Positions 35,572 through 44,850 of a stretch of 64,000 nucleotides of DNA are shown in pieces. The DNA is from Variovorax sp. 679. Lineage in GTDB: Bacteria > Pseudomonadota > Gammaproteobacteria > Burkholderiales > Burkholderiaceae_C. The translations under genes and the position numbers were made by a program. Every line of letters starts with the position of its first letter. Position 1 is the stretch's first letter. The stretch lies in the NCBI RefSeq assembly GCF_003952185.1, contig NZ_RXFS01000001.1, forward strand, positions 434,001-498,000, given 5' to 3'. The notes beneath the pieces were generated by a model, which ran no database searches, had not been told where the DNA came from, and saw only the letters and a program-made list of their open reading frames with translations.

Positions 35572-36471
35572 ATGTCCGCAGACGACATCACGGACCCGGA
35601 CCCGCAACGACAGCTGCACCGGCGCCTGGCCCGGTTCAACGCCGTGCGACTGAAGCCGGGAAGCCCGCGCCCGCAGTGGCGCGAAGACCTCGCGTGCGAG
35701 CACGAACACCGGCTGCTCGAAGGCGACTTTCTCGAAGCCCTGCGCAGCCAGGTGCAGGCAGCGGCCTCGGCGTCGGCCGGCAATGCGGACCACTTCACCG
35801 GCTGGTTCGAATCGCTGGAGCGCACCGGCCCCGGCCAGCATCACGCGCTCTTCGACTGGCTGGCGCTGGAGGCCACCCTGCCGCAGATGCGCTGGTTCCT
35901 CACGCAGGAGGCCGCGGGCGAAGCCGGCTTCGAGGACCTGCTGGCCTGCACCCAGGTCAAGCTGCCGCCGCAGCCCAAGCTGGAATGCGCACGCAACTTC
36001 TGGGACGAGATGGGTCACGGCAAGCAGAGCGCCATGCACGGCCAGATGCTGGAGCAGATGGTGCGCGAGCTCGACCTGCATCCGGCCATCGACACCACGG
36101 TGTGGGAGTCGCTGGCGCTGGCCAACACCATGGTCGCGCTGGCCACCACGCGGCGCTATGCCTGGCACGCCATCGGCGCGCTCGGCGTCATCGAACTCAC
36201 TGCTCCCGGCCGCGTGAAGCAGGTGGCCGCCGGCATGCGCCGCCTGGGCCTGGGCGGCCGCGCGCGCGCCTACTTCGACCTGCACGCGGCGCTCGATGTG
36301 TCGCACTCGCGCGCATGGATACGCGAGGTGATCCGGCCGCTGGTCGAGGCCGATCCGGCCTGCGGGCAGTTCATCGCCGAAGGCGCGCTGATGCGGCTCA
36401 CCTGCGGCGAACGCTGCTTCGCGCGCTACAGCGCCGAGCTGCAGCGGGTCGAGGAGACTGCCGCATGCTGA
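35572..36471 (+). CDS. Heme-oxygenase-like diiron oxidase (iron-containing redox enzyme family)
   Basis: A 299-residue, probably cytosolic all-helical protein. A ligand set of the UndA/SznF type can be read: Glu146-x2-His149 in WDEMGHGKQ, Glu208 in GVIELTA, and His238-x3-Asp242-x2-His245 in LHAALDVSHSRAW. His156 is a further candidate. Such enzymes use two irons and oxygen for decarboxylation, desaturation or N-oxygenation of amino or fatty acids; the reaction here is unknown. The gene is first in a four-gene operon and overlaps the methyltransferase gene by 7 bases. The 120 bases upstream include an imperfect GGCCGGTGGG hairpin. Confidence 0.82.
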   Translation: MSADDITDPDPQRQLHRRLARFNAVRLKPGSPRPQWREDLACEHEHRLLEGDFLEALRSQVQAAASASAGNADHFTGWFESLERTGPGQHHALFDWLALEATLPQMRWFLTQEAAGEAGFEDLLACTQVKLPPQPKLECARNFWDEMGHGKQSAMHGQMLEQMVRELDLHPAIDTTVWESLALANTMVALATTRRYAWHAIGALGVIELTAPGRVKQVAAGMRRLGLGGRARAYFDLHAALDVSHSRAWIREVIRPLVEADPACGQFIAEGALMRLTCGERCFARYSAELQRVEETAAC

Positions 36472-37409
36472 ACGCAGCCGGCGTGCTGCGCCAGGTGGCC
36501 GCCACGGGCTACCGCTTCACCACGGTCACGCCGCTCACGCACCAGCGCGTGCTCGCGCGGCGCGGGCGCGAGCCGGGCTCGACACTGCGCGACATCTTCG
36601 GCTGGAACCTTTCGTTCGAGGCAGGCGCGGTACCGCCGGAGCTGCTGGCCGACATGGAGCGCGCCGGCATCGTGCGGCGCAACGGAGCACTGCTGCGCAG
36701 CACCGTGCGCATCGCGAGCCTGGGCGACGACCTGTTCTTCCACTCGGCCTATCCGACGGTCGAGGAGAACGCCGTGTTCTTCGGCCCCGACACCAGCCGC
36801 TTCGCGCGCTTCATCCGCCATGCGCTGGCCCCGCGCCAGAAACAGCCGGGGGTGCGCGTACTGGACGTGGGCTGCGGCAGCGGCGCAGGCGGCATCGCGG
36901 TGGCGCGCGCGCTGGCGGCCGCGGGCACACCGGCAACGGTCGTGATGAACGACATCAACCCGCTCGCGCTGCAGTACACGGCCGTCAATGCGGAAGTGGC
37001 CGGCGTCGCCGTCACGCTCGCTCAAGGCGATGCGCTGTCGGCGGTCGATGGCGAGTTCGATCTCATCGTGTCGAACCCGCCTTACCTCGACGATGCCGCG
37101 CAGCGTGCCTACCGGCATGGCGGCACGCGGCTCGGGCGGGCGCTCAGCGTGCGCATCGCGGCCGAGTCGCTGAAGCGGCTCGCGCCGGGCGGACAACTGC
37201 TGCTCTACACCGGCGTGGCCATGGTCGATGGCGAAGACCCGTTCCTGGCGGAGATGCAGCCGCTGCTCGCGGCATCGGGCCATACATGGTCTTACTCGGA
37301 GATCGACCCCGACGTGTTCGGCGAAGAGCTGGAGCGTCCGGTGTATGCGCACATCGACCGCATCGCCGCCGTCGGCCTCGTCGCCACGCGCACGAAGGAG
37401 AGCGCGTGA
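36465..37409 (+). CDS. Class I SAM-dependent methyltransferase, HemK/PrmC-like core
   Basis: A 314-residue enzyme. An N-terminal domain of about 120 residues (VLARRGREPGSTLRDIFGWNLSFE) precedes the SAM-binding motif VLDVGCGSGAGGIAVARAL, the acidic loop VVMNDINPLALQYTAVNAEVAG, and the catalytic-type NPPY box in LIVSNPPYLDD. NPPY indicates methylation of a nitrogen in an amide or base. The N-terminal part is unlike PrmC, so a small-molecule or peptide substrate is possible. It overlaps the genes on both sides (7 bases and 1 base). Confidence 0.85.
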   Translation: MLNAAGVLRQVAATGYRFTTVTPLTHQRVLARRGREPGSTLRDIFGWNLSFEAGAVPPELLADMERAGIVRRNGALLRSTVRIASLGDDLFFHSAYPTVEENAVFFGPDTSRFARFIRHALAPRQKQPGVRVLDVGCGSGAGGIAVARALAAAGTPATVVMNDINPLALQYTAVNAEVAGVAVTLAQGDALSAVDGEFDLIVSNPPYLDDAAQRAYRHGGTRLGRALSVRIAAESLKRLAPGGQLLLYTGVAMVDGEDPFLAEMQPLLAASGHTWSYSEIDPDVFGEELERPVYAHIDRIAAVGLVATRTKESA

Positions 37410-38503
37410 TGGCCGCCGGGCTCGACTTCGGCATCGACACCGCCCGGCTCGCCGTGGTGCGCGAATGCAGCGTGCTGGAGCGCATGCCCAAGTGGCTCAT
37501 CTGCGTACCGCTGGTGGTGCAGTGGCTGTGGCTCTCGCTGCGCTACGGGGGCCCGACCGTGCCCTCGGCGGCCAATCCGCACCTCACCTCGGGCGGGCTG
37601 GTGGGCGAAGGCAAGCTCGAATACTTCCGCGGCATGGGGCCGCTGGCGCGCTCGCTCACGGCCGACTACTGCGCGGTGTTCAACGACGGCACCGCGACCG
37701 GAGACTCGCTGCGGCAGGCCATGGCCGGCAGCGGCCTCGCGTTCCCCGTGGTCGCCAAGCCCGACCTCGGCCTGTGCGGCTACGGCGTGCGCCTCGTGCC
37801 CGACATGGCGGCGCTGCTGGCCTACCTGGCTGTCTTTCCTTCCGGCGAAACGGTGGTGCTGCAGCGCTACCTGCCGCAGGAAGGCGAGGCCGGCATCTTC
37901 TACGCACGCGATCCCGTCAGCGGCGAAGGCCGCATCATCGGGCTGGCACTGCGCTACTTCCCGCGCGTGACGGGCGACGGCCGCAGCACCGTGGCCCAGC
38001 TCGTGGCGGTCGATGTGCGCGCCCGCCGCACCGCGCGCTCGCCGCGCCACCAATGCAGCGTGCCGCCCGACAGCGTGCCGGCGGCCGGCCAGCAGGTGCG
38101 GCTGGCCACCATCGGCTCGACCCGCGTGGGCGGCCTGTACCGCGACGGCGCGGCGCTCATCACGCCGGAGCTGGTGCAGGCGATCGACGCCGTTGCGCGC
38201 GACATGCCCGACTTCCGCTTCGGACGCTTCGACGTGCGCTACGAGAGCCTGCGCGAACTCGGCGCCGGGCGCGGCTTCACGATCATGGAAATCAACGGTG
38301 CGGGCTCCGAAGCCATCGAAGCCTGGGACCCCGACATCGGCGTGGTGCAGGGCTTTCGCATGGTCTTCGCCAAGCAGCGGCTGCTGTTCGCCATCGGCTC
38401 GGCACAGCGCAAGGCCGGCGTGAAGCCCATCGGCCTGCTCGCGCTCGCGCGGCTCAACCGGCGGCAGAACCGGCTGGTCGAGCGCTATCCACCCTCCAAC
38501 TGA
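37409..38503 (+). CDS. ATP-grasp ligase-like protein (D-Ala-D-Ala ligase fold)
   Basis: A 364-residue protein. A central segment FPVVAKPDLGLCGYGVRLV supplies the ATP-grasp lysine and glycine-rich loop, VVLQRYLPQEGEAGIFYARDP the nucleotide-binding strand, and FGRFDVRYESLRELG then FTIMEINGAGSEAIEAWDPD the magnesium-binding end. A hydrophobic stretch near residues 29-45 (LICVPLVVQWLWLSL) may associate it with the membrane. Such enzymes join a carboxylate to an amine. The start has AAGGAG at 37395-37400 and shares one base with the previous stop. Confidence 0.83.
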   Translation: MAAGLDFGIDTARLAVVRECSVLERMPKWLICVPLVVQWLWLSLRYGGPTVPSAANPHLTSGGLVGEGKLEYFRGMGPLARSLTADYCAVFNDGTATGDSLRQAMAGSGLAFPVVAKPDLGLCGYGVRLVPDMAALLAYLAVFPSGETVVLQRYLPQEGEAGIFYARDPVSGEGRIIGLALRYFPRVTGDGRSTVAQLVAVDVRARRTARSPRHQCSVPPDSVPAAGQQVRLATIGSTRVGGLYRDGAALITPELVQAIDAVARDMPDFRFGRFDVRYESLRELGAGRGFTIMEINGAGSEAIEAWDPDIGVVQGFRMVFAKQRLLFAIGSAQRKAGVKPIGLLALARLNRRQNRLVERYPPSN

Positions 38504-38517
38504 GCCGTTGCACGCGC

Positions 38518-39336
38518 ATGGACATCAACGCCTCGCACGCCCCGCCTGGCCGTTCGGTCACGCCAGCCTCGGCCATGCCGATGCTGGAAACCCGCTGGGC
38601 CGATTGCGAGGAAGACGTGCGAGACGCCCAGCGCCTGCGCTTTCGCGTGTTCGCCCAGGAAATGGGCGCCCACCTGGCGCCGCCCGAGGGCACGCCGCCC
38701 GGACTCGACGTCGACCGCTTCGACGCCTTCTGCGACCACCTGCTGGTGCGCGCCGTCGACCCCGTGCACGGCCCCGGCCCGCTCATCGGTACCTATCGCG
38801 TGCTCACGCCCGAGGCGGCACGCCACGCGGGCGGTTTCTACACCGACACCGAGTTCGACCTGGCCCCGCTCGCCCCGCTGCGCGCCAGCGCGCTGGAACT
38901 GGGCCGCTCGTGCGTGGACGCCGACTGGCGCTCGGGCGGCGTGATCATGGCGCTGTGGGCCGCCCTGGGCCAGTACATGGTCGAACACTCGCTCGACACC
39001 ATGATCGGCTGCGCCAGCATCGGCCTCGACGACCAGGGCACGGCCGCCGCGCGGCTGTGGCACCGGCTGTGCCGCACCCACCTGGTGGAGGAGCGCTGGC
39101 GCGTGGAGCCGCGCATCGCGCTGCCGCTGGACGCGGAGCCCGACACCGATGCCGACAGCGACGCAGCGCCTCCCGCCACGCCGCCGCTCATCAAGGGCTA
39201 CCTGCGCTGCGGCGCGCGCCTTCTCGGGCCGCCCGCGCTCGACGCGGCGTTCAACACCGCCGACCTGCCGCTGATGCTGCGCGTGGACGAGGTTTCGCCG
39301 CGCTACCGCCAGCATTTCTTCGGCATGGCGGCCTGA
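38518..39336 (+). CDS. OlsB-type N-acyltransferase (GNAT fold)
   Basis: A 272-residue acyltransferase of the ornithine-lipid OlsB/hemolysin-like class, which moves a 3-hydroxyacyl group from acyl carrier protein to an amino acid amine. Family marks are AQRLRFRVFAQEMGAHL, DRFDAFCDHLLVRA, LIGTYRVLTPEAA, YTDTEFDL, ELGRSCVD and MIGCASIGL. No OlsA O-acyltransferase is adjacent. It is last in the four-gene operon, 14 bases after the ligase, and suggests the pathway product is an N-acylated amino compound. The true start may be the ATG used here. Confidence 0.85.
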   Translation: MDINASHAPPGRSVTPASAMPMLETRWADCEEDVRDAQRLRFRVFAQEMGAHLAPPEGTPPGLDVDRFDAFCDHLLVRAVDPVHGPGPLIGTYRVLTPEAARHAGGFYTDTEFDLAPLAPLRASALELGRSCVDADWRSGGVIMALWAALGQYMVEHSLDTMIGCASIGLDDQGTAAARLWHRLCRTHLVEERWRVEPRIALPLDAEPDTDADSDAAPPATPPLIKGYLRCGARLLGPPALDAAFNTADLPLMLRVDEVSPRYRQHFFGMAA

Positions 39337-39436
39337 GCATGGCGACCTGAGCGGCGCCGCCGGAACGGCGGTAAAGAGGCAGCTGGAGCGCTTCGGATAC
39401 AGTCCCGCACCAGCCCGCCTCAAGACCTGCCGCCGC

Positions 39437-41026
39437 GTGAACCTCCGAAAAACCGCCAACAGCCTGGTCTTCCGCTTCCTCGTCATGGGTCTGGCGATGG
39501 CGCTGGTCGGCACCGCGGCCAGCTACATCCAGCTCACCCGCTTCCTGCGGGAAGACCTGACGAAGTCGGTGGCGACGCAGCAGACGGCGCTGGCCGCCTA
39601 CGTGGCCCGTGACGTGGACAACTACATCGTCGAGCGGCTGTCCTTCCTGGAGCGCCTGGCGCTCGCCCTGCCGCCGGAGCTCCTGTCGCAGCCCCGCCAG
39701 CTGCATGCGTGGCTGGCGGAGCGCGGCGCGCTGAGCGACCTCTTCCCGCTGGGCCTGGCGATCGCCGACGCCAGCGGCAATCGGCTCGACGAAACCGGGC
39801 AATTCGAAACGGACAGTCCGGAATTCGCCGCCGCATCCGCCGGGCAGCGCGCCGTGGGCCGGCCCCGGGCAACTACCTCGCAGCATTCGGCCCTGCCCAT
39901 GGCCGTGCCCATGCGCAACAGCGCCGGCCAGGTCACGGCCGTTCTGCTCGGCATGGCCGACCTCACGGCGGACGGCCTGCTCGACCATCTGCAGGAGGGG
40001 CGCGTGGGCCAGAACGGCGGCATCCTGGTGATCTCGCCGCGCGACCGTCTCTTCGTCGCCTCGACGGATGTGTCGATGTCCCTCACGCCGACGCCGGCCG
40101 ACGGCATCAACCCGCTGCACGACCGCGCCATGGCGGGCTTTCGCGGCAGCGGGACGACGCGCAACGCCAGGGGCATCGACGAGATATCCGCCATCGCATC
40201 GGTGCCGAGCGCCGGCTGGTTCGTGGTGGCGCGGCTGCCGGTCTCCGAGGCGCTGGCCCCGGTGGCGCGCATGCAGACCTTCATCCTGCAGCAGCGCGCG
40301 CCCGCCGTGACTGCCGTGCTGGTCGTGCTCGGCCTGATCATGGCCTGGCTGCTGCGGCCGCTCTTTCGCGCCGCCGACCAGGCTGACCGCATGACCCGGG
40401 GCGAACTCGCGCTGGCGCCGCTGCGGGTGGTGCGCGACGACGAGATCGGGCACCTCACGCAGGCTTTCAACCGCCTGCTGGCCAAGCTGCTGGACAACCA
40501 GGAGGCGCTGGCGCACTTCGCCCACCACGACGCGCTGACCGGCCTGCCCAACCGCAAGCTGCTGCACGACAGGCTGCAGCAGGCACTGGCCCATGCCGGA
40601 CGGCACGGGCACCAGGTGGCCCTGCTCTACATGGACCTCGACGGATTCAAGAGCCTCAACGACACCTTCGGCCACGAGGCGGGCGACAGGGCGCTCGGGG
40701 AAATCGCGCGCAGGCTGCAAGGGCTTGTGCGGCAGACGGACACGGTGGCGCGCATCGGCGGCGACGAATTCGTGCTGCTGGCCACCGGCCTCGAGGAATC
40801 TGCGGAACTGGGCGCACTGGCATTGGCACGGCGGTGCGTCGACGCTATTGCCCAGCCGCTGCAGCTGGTGCAATCCGATACGGTCATAGGCGTGTCGATC
40901 GGCATCGCCATCGGCAGCGGCGGCGGCGAAACGCCGCAAGACCTGCTTGCCACGGCCGACAAGGCGATGTACCGGGCCAAGCAGAACGGGCGCGGCAGCT
41001 ATGTCGTGGCCGCTCAGAACGTGTAG
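39437..41026 (+). CDS. Membrane sensor diguanylate cyclase
   Basis: A 529-residue protein. Helix 1 (FRFLVMGLAMALVGTAASYI), a dCache-like periplasmic sensor (about 40-285), helix 2 (VTAVLVVLGLIMAWLL, about 291-306), a HAMP segment, and a GGDEF domain with an intact GGDEF at 441-445. An RQTD inhibitory site at 432-435 lies exactly five residues before it, so product feedback by cyclic di-GMP is expected. The start codon is GTG. There is no EAL domain. Its 3' end overlaps the convergent TonB receptor gene by 13 bases. Confidence 0.92.
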   Translation: MNLRKTANSLVFRFLVMGLAMALVGTAASYIQLTRFLREDLTKSVATQQTALAAYVARDVDNYIVERLSFLERLALALPPELLSQPRQLHAWLAERGALSDLFPLGLAIADASGNRLDETGQFETDSPEFAAASAGQRAVGRPRATTSQHSALPMAVPMRNSAGQVTAVLLGMADLTADGLLDHLQEGRVGQNGGILVISPRDRLFVASTDVSMSLTPTPADGINPLHDRAMAGFRGSGTTRNARGIDEISAIASVPSAGWFVVARLPVSEALAPVARMQTFILQQRAPAVTAVLVVLGLIMAWLLRPLFRAADQADRMTRGELALAPLRVVRDDEIGHLTQAFNRLLAKLLDNQEALAHFAHHDALTGLPNRKLLHDRLQQALAHAGRHGHQVALLYMDLDGFKSLNDTFGHEAGDRALGEIARRLQGLVRQTDTVARIGGDEFVLLATGLEESAELGALALARRCVDAIAQPLQLVQSDTVIGVSIGIAIGSGGGETPQDLLATADKAMYRAKQNGRGSYVVAAQNV

Positions 41027-43119
41027 CGTGCGCTGACCCGCACGCTGCGCGGCTCCATCGGGTGGATGTGGCGGTCGTTCACGCCGCCGTTGCAGGCGCC
41101 GCCCGCCACCTCGCCCGCGGTGCACGAGGCATAGAAGTACTCGATGTCGTTGCCCTTGCGGCCCGCCAGGTTGAACACGTCGAGCCCCAGTGTCAGGTGC
41201 TTGTCCACCGCGTAGCGGGCTCCGAAATTCAGCAGCGTGGTGGCACGCGAGCGCACGCTGTTCAGCGTGTCGAGCGCGCGCGGGCCCATGTAGCGCAGCC
41301 GCAGCGATGCGGTCCACGGACCTTCGACGTAGGTGACGCCCGCCGCCAGCACGCGCTCGACGGCGTTGTCGATGTAGTTGCCCTCGCCTTCGGGCGCCGC
41401 GCCCTTGAAGCGCGCGCGCGACACGGCGGCGTCCACCTCGAGGCGCCAGGCGCGGTCGAACTTCCAGCGCAGCGTGGCCTCGAGCCCGCGCCGTGTGCTC
41501 GCGCGGCCCGGTTCGGTGGTGCCCGCATCGCCTACATAGACCAGTTCGGAAGCAAGATTCAGCTTCCACAGCGCCACCGTGGCGGTGAGGTTTTCGTCGG
41601 GCTGGAAGCGCCAGCCGATCTCCGCGCCGCGCCCTTTCACCAGCGCGGGCACGCGGTCGGCCGGCAGGCCGCTGCGCGGGTCGGTGGTGATGACGGCACC
41701 GCGCACGTCGTTGCTGTGAAAGCCCACGCCCGCATTCAGGTAGAACTCGTGCGCCGGCGTGAGCGAGAAGGCCAGGCCGAACTTGGGGCTCAGCTGCGAG
41801 TCGCGGCCCTTGCCGCTGTTGAGCGGGCCATGCACGGGCTCGCGGCCCTGCACGTTGTAGCGCAGCGCGTCGCCGCGCAGGCCGACATAGCCGCGCCACC
41901 GGTCGCTGAAATTGACCAACTGCTGGCCGTACACGGAGAACAGATCCTGCGAGACCTTGTCGTTGCGCACCGTGCCCAGGCGCTGGCGTGCCTCGGTGTC
42001 GTACAGGCCGACTTCGCCGATGCGGTCGCCGCGCCACTGCGCGCCGAAGCTCAGCAGGCCGTCGAGCCCCGCGATCTTGTTGGCCATCGCGTGCGAGCCC
42101 TGCGCGCCGAAGATGCGGCGGCGATCGGTCTGCTCGAACTGGTCACCGTTGACCGGGTTGTTCAGGAAGTAGGTGAAGTCGGAGAACAGGTCGAAGCGGT
42201 AGTCGATGGCGTAGGCGCTGAACTCGGTGTCGCCGCCCGGGCCCTTGTCGAACCACTTGGCCGAAAGACTCAGGCGCCGGGTCTTACCGCCGTCGGTCGG
42301 ATTCAGGCTGCCGAAGCGCTGCAGCTCGCCGCTGTCCATCAACCGTTCGGGCACCTGGTCCGTCGAGGTCCAGCGGGCTTTGTAGGCCATGGCGGTGACG
42401 CCGAAGCCGCGCGCCTGCGAGCCCTGCGAATAGCGCAGCACGACGTTGGCCTTCTTGAGGTTCTCGGGCACGTTCCAGGGGCCGTTGTTGCCTTCGAGCT
42501 CGATGGCGCCGAGCCAGGTCTGGTCCTGCACGGTGCGCGAGCCCGCGGCCAGCAGGCGGCGAAAGTCGTGCGAGCCCACGGTCACTTCGGCAAAGGGCGA
42601 CTCGAGCGCGCTGAAATAGTCGAGCGACGCGCTGCCCGCGAGCGAGAAATCGCCGCTCTGCGCAAAGTACGGGCCCTTTCGGTAGCGCACGCCCGACACC
42701 AGTTCGGGAATCAGGAAGTTCAGGTCGGCATAGCCCTGGCCATGGCCGTGCGTGGGCATGTTGACCGGCATGCCGTCGACCGTCACCGCGAAATCGGTGC
42801 CGTGGTCGAGGTTGAAGCCGCGCAGGAAGTACTGGTTGGCCTTGCCATCGCCCGAGTGCTGCGTGGCAACCACGCCCGGCACGGCCTCGACGATGTCACC
42901 GGGCCGCAGCTTGGGCCTCGACTGGAAAGACTCGCGCTCCACCGCGCCCTCGCTTGCGCTGTCGGCCGTGCCGATGGCCGCATCGCGCGGACCGGCGATC
43001 TGGATCTCCGGCAGATGGCTCTGCTGGGCGCACGCCGCGGCACTGCTGAACAGGGCTCCGAGAAGCCAGGGCCGGGAAGGCCGAGGGAGAGGCGACGACG
43101 CGCGAAGTGAGAAGTTCAT
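41014..43119 (-). CDS. TonB-dependent outer-membrane receptor
   Basis: A 701-residue receptor with a signal peptide ending about CAQQS. The plug domain includes LRPGDIVEAVPGVVATQHSGDGKANQYFLRG and DHGTDFAVTVDGMPVN, and the barrel ends in the terminal phenylalanine RVSARYTF required for BamA insertion. No TonB box can be fixed. The ligand is unknown; the plug resembles receptors outside the siderophore class. The ATG at 43119 is chosen over an ATG at 43158 because it begins a normal signal peptide. It lies downstream of a LysR gene on the same strand. Confidence 0.9.
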   Translation of the reverse strand: MNFSLRASSPLPRPSRPWLLGALFSSAAACAQQSHLPEIQIAGPRDAAIGTADSASEGAVERESFQSRPKLRPGDIVEAVPGVVATQHSGDGKANQYFLRGFNLDHGTDFAVTVDGMPVNMPTHGHGQGYADLNFLIPELVSGVRYRKGPYFAQSGDFSLAGSASLDYFSALESPFAEVTVGSHDFRRLLAAGSRTVQDQTWLGAIELEGNNGPWNVPENLKKANVVLRYSQGSQARGFGVTAMAYKARWTSTDQVPERLMDSGELQRFGSLNPTDGGKTRRLSLSAKWFDKGPGGDTEFSAYAIDYRFDLFSDFTYFLNNPVNGDQFEQTDRRRIFGAQGSHAMANKIAGLDGLLSFGAQWRGDRIGEVGLYDTEARQRLGTVRNDKVSQDLFSVYGQQLVNFSDRWRGYVGLRGDALRYNVQGREPVHGPLNSGKGRDSQLSPKFGLAFSLTPAHEFYLNAGVGFHSNDVRGAVITTDPRSGLPADRVPALVKGRGAEIGWRFQPDENLTATVALWKLNLASELVYVGDAGTTEPGRASTRRGLEATLRWKFDRAWRLEVDAAVSRARFKGAAPEGEGNYIDNAVERVLAAGVTYVEGPWTASLRLRYMGPRALDTLNSVRSRATTLLNFGARYAVDKHLTLGLDVFNLAGRKGNDIEYFYASCTAGEVAGGACNGGVNDRHIHPMEPRSVRVSARYTF

Positions 43120-43171
43120 TGAAGCCCTTGCCCTTGTCTCGGACCGATGTTGTTGCACGCAAGCACATCGG

Positions 43172-44065
43172 TTACGCGACGGAACCTTGGCTGGATTCGT
43201 CGGTGCGCGGCAGCCGCAGGTGTTTCTTCAGCGTCTCGAACACCTGCCGCGTGACCGGGTTCACCACGTGGCTGCGAACGTAGAGGTAGTACGCAAGGTC
43301 GGGCAGCCTCGGCATGCCGTCGCCCGCGCCGAGCACGCGCAGGCCCGCGTCGAGCTGCTCCACGCCGCGCGCCGTCACGCCCAGCCCCGCCCGCAGCGCG
43401 GCCTTGATGCCGATCAGGCTCGACGACGTGTAGCGCGGCGTCCATGCCACGCCCGCCGTGTCGAGCGCCTCGTGGCCGATGCGGCGGAAGATGCTGGGGC
43501 CGTCGGCCATGATGAGCGGCACCGGCTTCGTCGGGTCGTGCACGTAGCTCGCGGCGCACAGCCACACAGTGGGCGAGTTGCGCAGCACCACGCCCTCGAA
43601 CTGCGACTGCGCGTCGGCGCGGTTGGAGATGATCATGTCGACCTCGCCGCTCTTGAGCGAGGTCATCAGGTAGGGGCTGCGGCCGATGTGGATGTCGAGC
43701 TGCAGCAGCGGCGAGGTGCGCGCCACCTCGGCCAGCAGCAGCGGCAGCATGGTCTCGGCCACGTCGTGCGGCGCGCCGATGCGCAGGTTGCCCTCGAGCT
43801 GCCCCTGCCGCAGGCTGCGCAGCGCCTCGTCGTTCAGCGCCAGCATGTGATGCGCGTAGGTGAGCAGCCTCTCGCCGTGCTCCGTCAGCCGCTTCTGCCG
43901 GCCCTGCTTGGCGAACAGCGGATGGCCGATCTGCTCCTCCAGCCGCTGCATCTGCTGCGTGATGGCCGACTGCGTGCGGCCCAGGTGCACGGCGGCGGCC
44001 GCAAAGCTTTGGAGGCTGACGACGGCCGCGAAGGAGCGCAGCAGCTCAAGATCTAGCGTGGGCAT
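43172..44065 (-). CDS. LysR-family transcriptional regulator of the sulfur amino-acid operon
   Basis: A 297-residue regulator. The helix-turn-helix LQSFAAAAVHLGRTQSAITQQMQRLEEQIGHPLFAK is at about residues 18-53, with an effector domain from about 92 (NLRIGAPHDVAETMLPLLLAEV). It is divergent from the thiol dioxygenase gene, and a clear dyad directly abuts its start codon, so autoregulation and control of the operon at 44172-48752 are likely. It could also affect the TonB receptor gene 52 bases downstream on its own strand. Confidence 0.92.
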   Translation of the reverse strand: MPTLDLELLRSFAAVVSLQSFAAAAVHLGRTQSAITQQMQRLEEQIGHPLFAKQGRQKRLTEHGERLLTYAHHMLALNDEALRSLRQGQLEGNLRIGAPHDVAETMLPLLLAEVARTSPLLQLDIHIGRSPYLMTSLKSGEVDMIISNRADAQSQFEGVVLRNSPTVWLCAASYVHDPTKPVPLIMADGPSIFRRIGHEALDTAGVAWTPRYTSSSLIGIKAALRAGLGVTARGVEQLDAGLRVLGAGDGMPRLPDLAYYLYVRSHVVNPVTRQVFETLKKHLRLPRTDESSQGSVA

Positions 44066-44084
44066 ACATCAATTTTATTAATGT
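44066..44084. promoter_or_regulatory. LysR-type dyad between the regulator and thiol dioxygenase genes
   Basis: ACATCAAT (44066-44073) and ATTAATGT (44077-44084) are inverted with one mismatch pair, around TTT. The site contains a T-N11-A element and is very AT-rich against the GC-rich background. It begins one base upstream of the lysR start codon, where binding would block lysR translation initiation or transcription. Confidence 0.6.
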
Positions 44085-44171
44085 GTTTACTGCGATGGCT
44101 GGATTGTTGCGTCACGCCCCCGTCACTACAGTGGATGCACACGAAACAGGCAACCCCACTGGAGAAACCGC

Positions 44172-44762
44172 ATGAGCACCCCATCCGAGCAACGCAGCCG
44201 GGCCGTCGAGGCGTCCATCGCCGACATGAAGAAAGCCATCGGCGGCGCTGAAGCCACCCGCGAAAAACTCGACGTGGTGCTCGATTCGCTGCAAGGCCTG
44301 GCAGCGCACACCGAATACTGGGGCGCCGCCGACTTTCCGCCGCCCGAGGCCGGCGAGCACCAGGCCCGCTACCTGATCGCCGAAGACCCCGACCAGAGCT
44401 ATGCGCTCTACTTGAACGTGATGCGCCCCGGCAAGAAGATCGTGCCGCACAACCACACGACCTGGGCCTGCATCGCCGCCGTGGAAGGCACCGAGCACAA
44501 CCGCGTGTACGAGCGCACCGACGACGGCAGCGTGCCGGGCGTGGGCAAGCTGAAGCAGACGGAGCTGGTCGTCGTCGCGCCGGGCAAGGGCATCGCGCTG
44601 ATGCCTGAAGACATCCACTCGGTCGAGATCCAGGGCGAGCAGGTCATCCGTCATCTGCACATGTACGGCCGTGCGCTCGAGACACTGAACAGCCGCACCG
44701 CCTACGACCTGGCAGCCGGCACGTACCAGACCATGGGCATCGGCGTGCAGACGCGCCGCTAG
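44172..44762 (+). CDS. Cysteine/3-mercaptopropionate dioxygenase-like cupin
   Basis: A 196-residue non-heme iron thiol dioxygenase that oxidises a thiol to a sulfinic acid. The three iron histidines can be assigned as His93 and His95 in VPHNHTTW and His149 in [11 protein letters not shown]; HSVxxxG is part of the conserved second cupin motif. Bacterial members act on cysteine or 3-mercaptopropionate; the sequence does not settle which. It is first of a co-oriented set with rhodanese, Bug and metC genes. Confidence 0.88.
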   Translation: MSTPSEQRSRAVEASIADMKKAIGGAEATREKLDVVLDSLQGLAAHTEYWGAADFPPPEAGEHQARYLIAEDPDQSYALYLNVMRPGKKIVPHNHTTWACIAAVEGTEHNRVYERTDDGSVPGVGKLKQTELVVVAPGKGIALMPEDIHSVEIQGEQVIRHLHMYGRALETLNSRTAYDLAAGTYQTMGIGVQTRR

Positions 44763-44850
44763 GCACTCACTCTCCCTTTCCGCCTTTCCTTCTTCATGCG
44801 GGCCGTGTCGCGGCCTCGCAGGAACTCGTTCGTCCCAACGACTTGCCTTC

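Noticed and set aside
39251..42037. A 928-codon minus-strand open frame spanning the cyclase and part of the TonB receptor
   Set aside because: It crosses two well-supported genes in other frames and has no family motifs in the stretch opposite the cyclase; it is shadow coding.
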